DNA of 64,000 nt, taken from NCBI GenBank assembly GCA_904066235.2, contig CAJFCV020000004.1, forward strand, positions 1,550,001 to 1,614,000, in the 5' to 3' direction. The DNA is from Bursaphelenchus xylophilus (Eukaryota > Nematoda > Chromadorea > Rhabditida > Aphelenchoididae). Below are positions 62,334 through 64,000 of this stretch, one piece after another (within the stretch, counting starts at the first letter, position 1; each line of letters starts with the position of its first letter). The notes under the pieces were generated by a model, which saw only the letters and a list, made by a program, of their open reading frames with translations, did no database searches and was not told the origin of the DNA. A program made the translations under genes and the position numbers.

Positions 62334-63185
62334 ATGAAGGTTCTCTTGTTTGCCGTTCTGATTCCGCTGGTCGCTGCAACGCAGGTGAAGTTGTTTCGGG
62401 CCGGTTTCAATAAGCGGGGGTACGAATATTCCCTTGCTTACGCAAAAGAAGCGTTCCCTCCTTCTGATATCGCCAAATATTGTAAGGAAGATGATGATTT
62501 ATTGCCAGGAGTGGTAGACAGCAAAGGTTTTAACGACTGGATTGTTGGTAAGTTTCCGGTATTGACTTCCAGCGGTCCGATATATACTGGAGACCCTGTG
62601 GATGTTGACGCAGGCTAAGAAGCATCGGGCTTACAGAAGTGTTCGTGATGATGAGTATCTATGAGCCATAACTTCGCCCGGGCCCGTAAACACCTTTGAA
62701 AGCCAGGCACTGTTCACATTGCCTGGGGCCTTCAACATCCACTAGGCCGTCAGTAGGGATCGGAAAACGTGACTTCCCTTTTGGATGAAATTGTAAAAAG
62801 AATAAGAACATTTTCGGGTAGGGAAACGTCAAAAAATTTTGCGGCAGGACCCGTAGAGAAGTTATCAGGAGCTTTGAATTATGAAGGTTTTTGTTCTCTA
62901 ACCTCCCTACTAATTGCAGAGGCTACACCCGTAGTTGAAAAGAATTGGAAAGTAAAGATCCCCTACTTCCAAATTGGATTATACGCCCAAGACCAACAGC
63001 TCAAGTGGTTCGACGAGAGCGTCCCGAGCAACTTTTCTGGTCTTCCGGCAGGAACTCAAATCCCCGACGGCACCGCTTACTTCGCACTCGATCCCCACGG
63101 CACCGACGGCCGCCAGCCCGGGGAATGGTTCGTGTTGCCTGCGGGTGAAAAGGTACATGCTTTGTTCTGTGGAAAGTCCGTGTAA
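62334..63185 (+). CDS. Lectin-like secreted protein, array gene 9 (159 aa)
   Basis: Exons 62334-62547 and 62920-63185. Signal peptide MKVLLFAVLIPLVAAT. Domain: DIAKYCKEDDDL, PGVVDSKGFNDWIV, PYFQIGLYAQDQQLKWFD, FSGLPAGTQIPDG, FALDPHGTDGRQPGEWFVL, ALFCG. It is almost identical to gene 7 in exon 2; the intron and flanks are also alignable, including a shared truncated MITE downstream. It is the intact half of a divergent pair whose minus-strand half (gene 8) is dead. Confidence 0.8.
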
Positions 63186-63330
63186 AACACAAACAAAACC
63201 GTTTTTGCTTGATGATTTTTGAATTGGAAATAAATTTTGCTTGCGGAAAGAAGAATGTTTGAGTGCGGGGAGTGACAAAGGGGAAAAGGTCAATTGAGGA
63301 GACTGAGAAATGCTGTTTTGTCGCATGTAC

Positions 63331-63400
63331 AGTGGCCTGATCCAGTGGCAAAAAACGTACCGTTTTGCATCCGGGAGGCATCAAAAATGCACATGTAAAG
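63331..63400. repeat. MITE family 2, left end only
   Basis: CAGTGGCCTGATCCAGTGGC and AAAACGTACCG; same truncation as 60651-60722. Confidence 0.6.
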
Positions 63401-63549
63401 CCCTCCTACAACACAATGGAGAACCCGTTGACCATCATCTCAATCAATCCAAAAGTTATGAAATTTTTTATTTCTCGGAATTGACAAAAAAAATTATTGT
63501 GTGTGTGCAGTAAATTCGTTAGAAATTCAACCAAAGTCCATGCGGGGCA

Positions 63550-64000
63550 TTATGAACCCTTAATATCATAAAACCTTCCACATATGACACCGTGTACTAT
63601 CTGTTCCTCGTCCAACACGAGCCATTCTCCGGGCTGGCGACCGTCGGTGCCGTGAGGATCGATACCGAAGTAAACGCGGCCGGGTGGGATTTCGAATCCT
63701 GCGGGAAGTTGGTGTAGTGGTATGTGACCATGTCGTCGAAAGGAGAGAGTTCCTGGTCATCTGCGAACAGTCCAAGTTGATAATAGGGTATGCTTACTCC
63801 CAAGTCCTCTTCAATCTTCGCAGTATGTTCTGCAAGTCGGGACTTTAGGGCCTCTACAACTTTTATGCTTTAACTCTGGGCCTCAAAGCTTTGGCACGAC
63901 CAGCAACCTAATTAAGGTCAAGTTTAGTGGTGACATACCAACAATCAATCTGTTCATATGCTCGCTTTGGATCACACCTGGCTTGGATCTTTTTTCTCGC
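63550..64000 (-). pseudogene. Lectin-like array gene 10, frameshifted, runs off window
   Basis: Exon 2 (63829-63550) shows PYYQLGLFADDQE, FDDMVTYHYTNFPQ and then a 1-nt deletion near 63698-63700 compared with gene 6. After the deletion the frame changes, and the FGIDPHGTDGRQPGEW block is readable only in another frame, ending with VICGRFY. The end of exon 1 (63939 rightward) continues past the window edge. It belongs to the minus-strand subfamily of genes 6 and 8; whether another divergent partner follows is unknown. Confidence 0.7.

Overview
This window looks like nuclear DNA of a free-living or rhabditid-type nematode. Species cannot be assigned from sequence alone. The grounds are: short spliceosomal introns with GT donors and TTTTCAG/TTTTAG acceptors; a DEG/ENaC channel, a ZIG-like two-Ig protein and an ABCG half-transporter of nematode type; closely spaced same-strand genes whose start codons sit right behind acceptor-like sites, as expected for trans-spliced operon genes; and very dense small inverted-repeat transposons.

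Layout. 0-2 kb: the end of a Polinton/Maverick-type integrase, then a divergent pair of unknown genes. 2-6.6 kb: a 129-bp minisatellite and decayed repeats. 6.7-12.2 kb (+): a small secreted protein with dibasic sites, then a ZIG-like immunoglobulin protein. 12.3-16 kb (-): a CRTAP/leprecan-type ER protein. 17.9-18.3 kb (+): a small coiled-coil gene. 18.8-27.3 kb (-): an ABCG transporter whose 4.6-kb first intron holds a dead mariner and two tandem AT-hook/coiled-coil genes on the other strand. 29.2-31.7 kb (-): TSR3 (18S rRNA modification) and TP53RK/Bud32 (KEOPS kinase, tRNA t6A), spaced like an operon. 32.0-39.3 kb (-): a 14-exon DEG/ENaC channel with a very large Thr/Ser-rich insert. 39.6-41 kb: retroelement scraps and MITEs. 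41.1-46.5 kb: CTU1 (tRNA thiolation) surrounded by three small secreted proteins that share a C-x5-C-x3-C...C-x-C pattern. 47.5-64 kb: an array of ten small secreted genes and pseudogenes, plus exon fragments, that resemble minimal C-type-lectin-like domains with a single conserved disulfide.

The most interesting parts are this lectin-like array (divergent gene pairs with a conserved inverted repeat between them, fresh pseudogenes, solo LTRs and foldback elements that record its duplication order), the cysteine-patterned peptide trio around CTU1, and the mucin-bearing DEG/ENaC. All gene models were spliced by eye with reading frame checked; no database search was possible.
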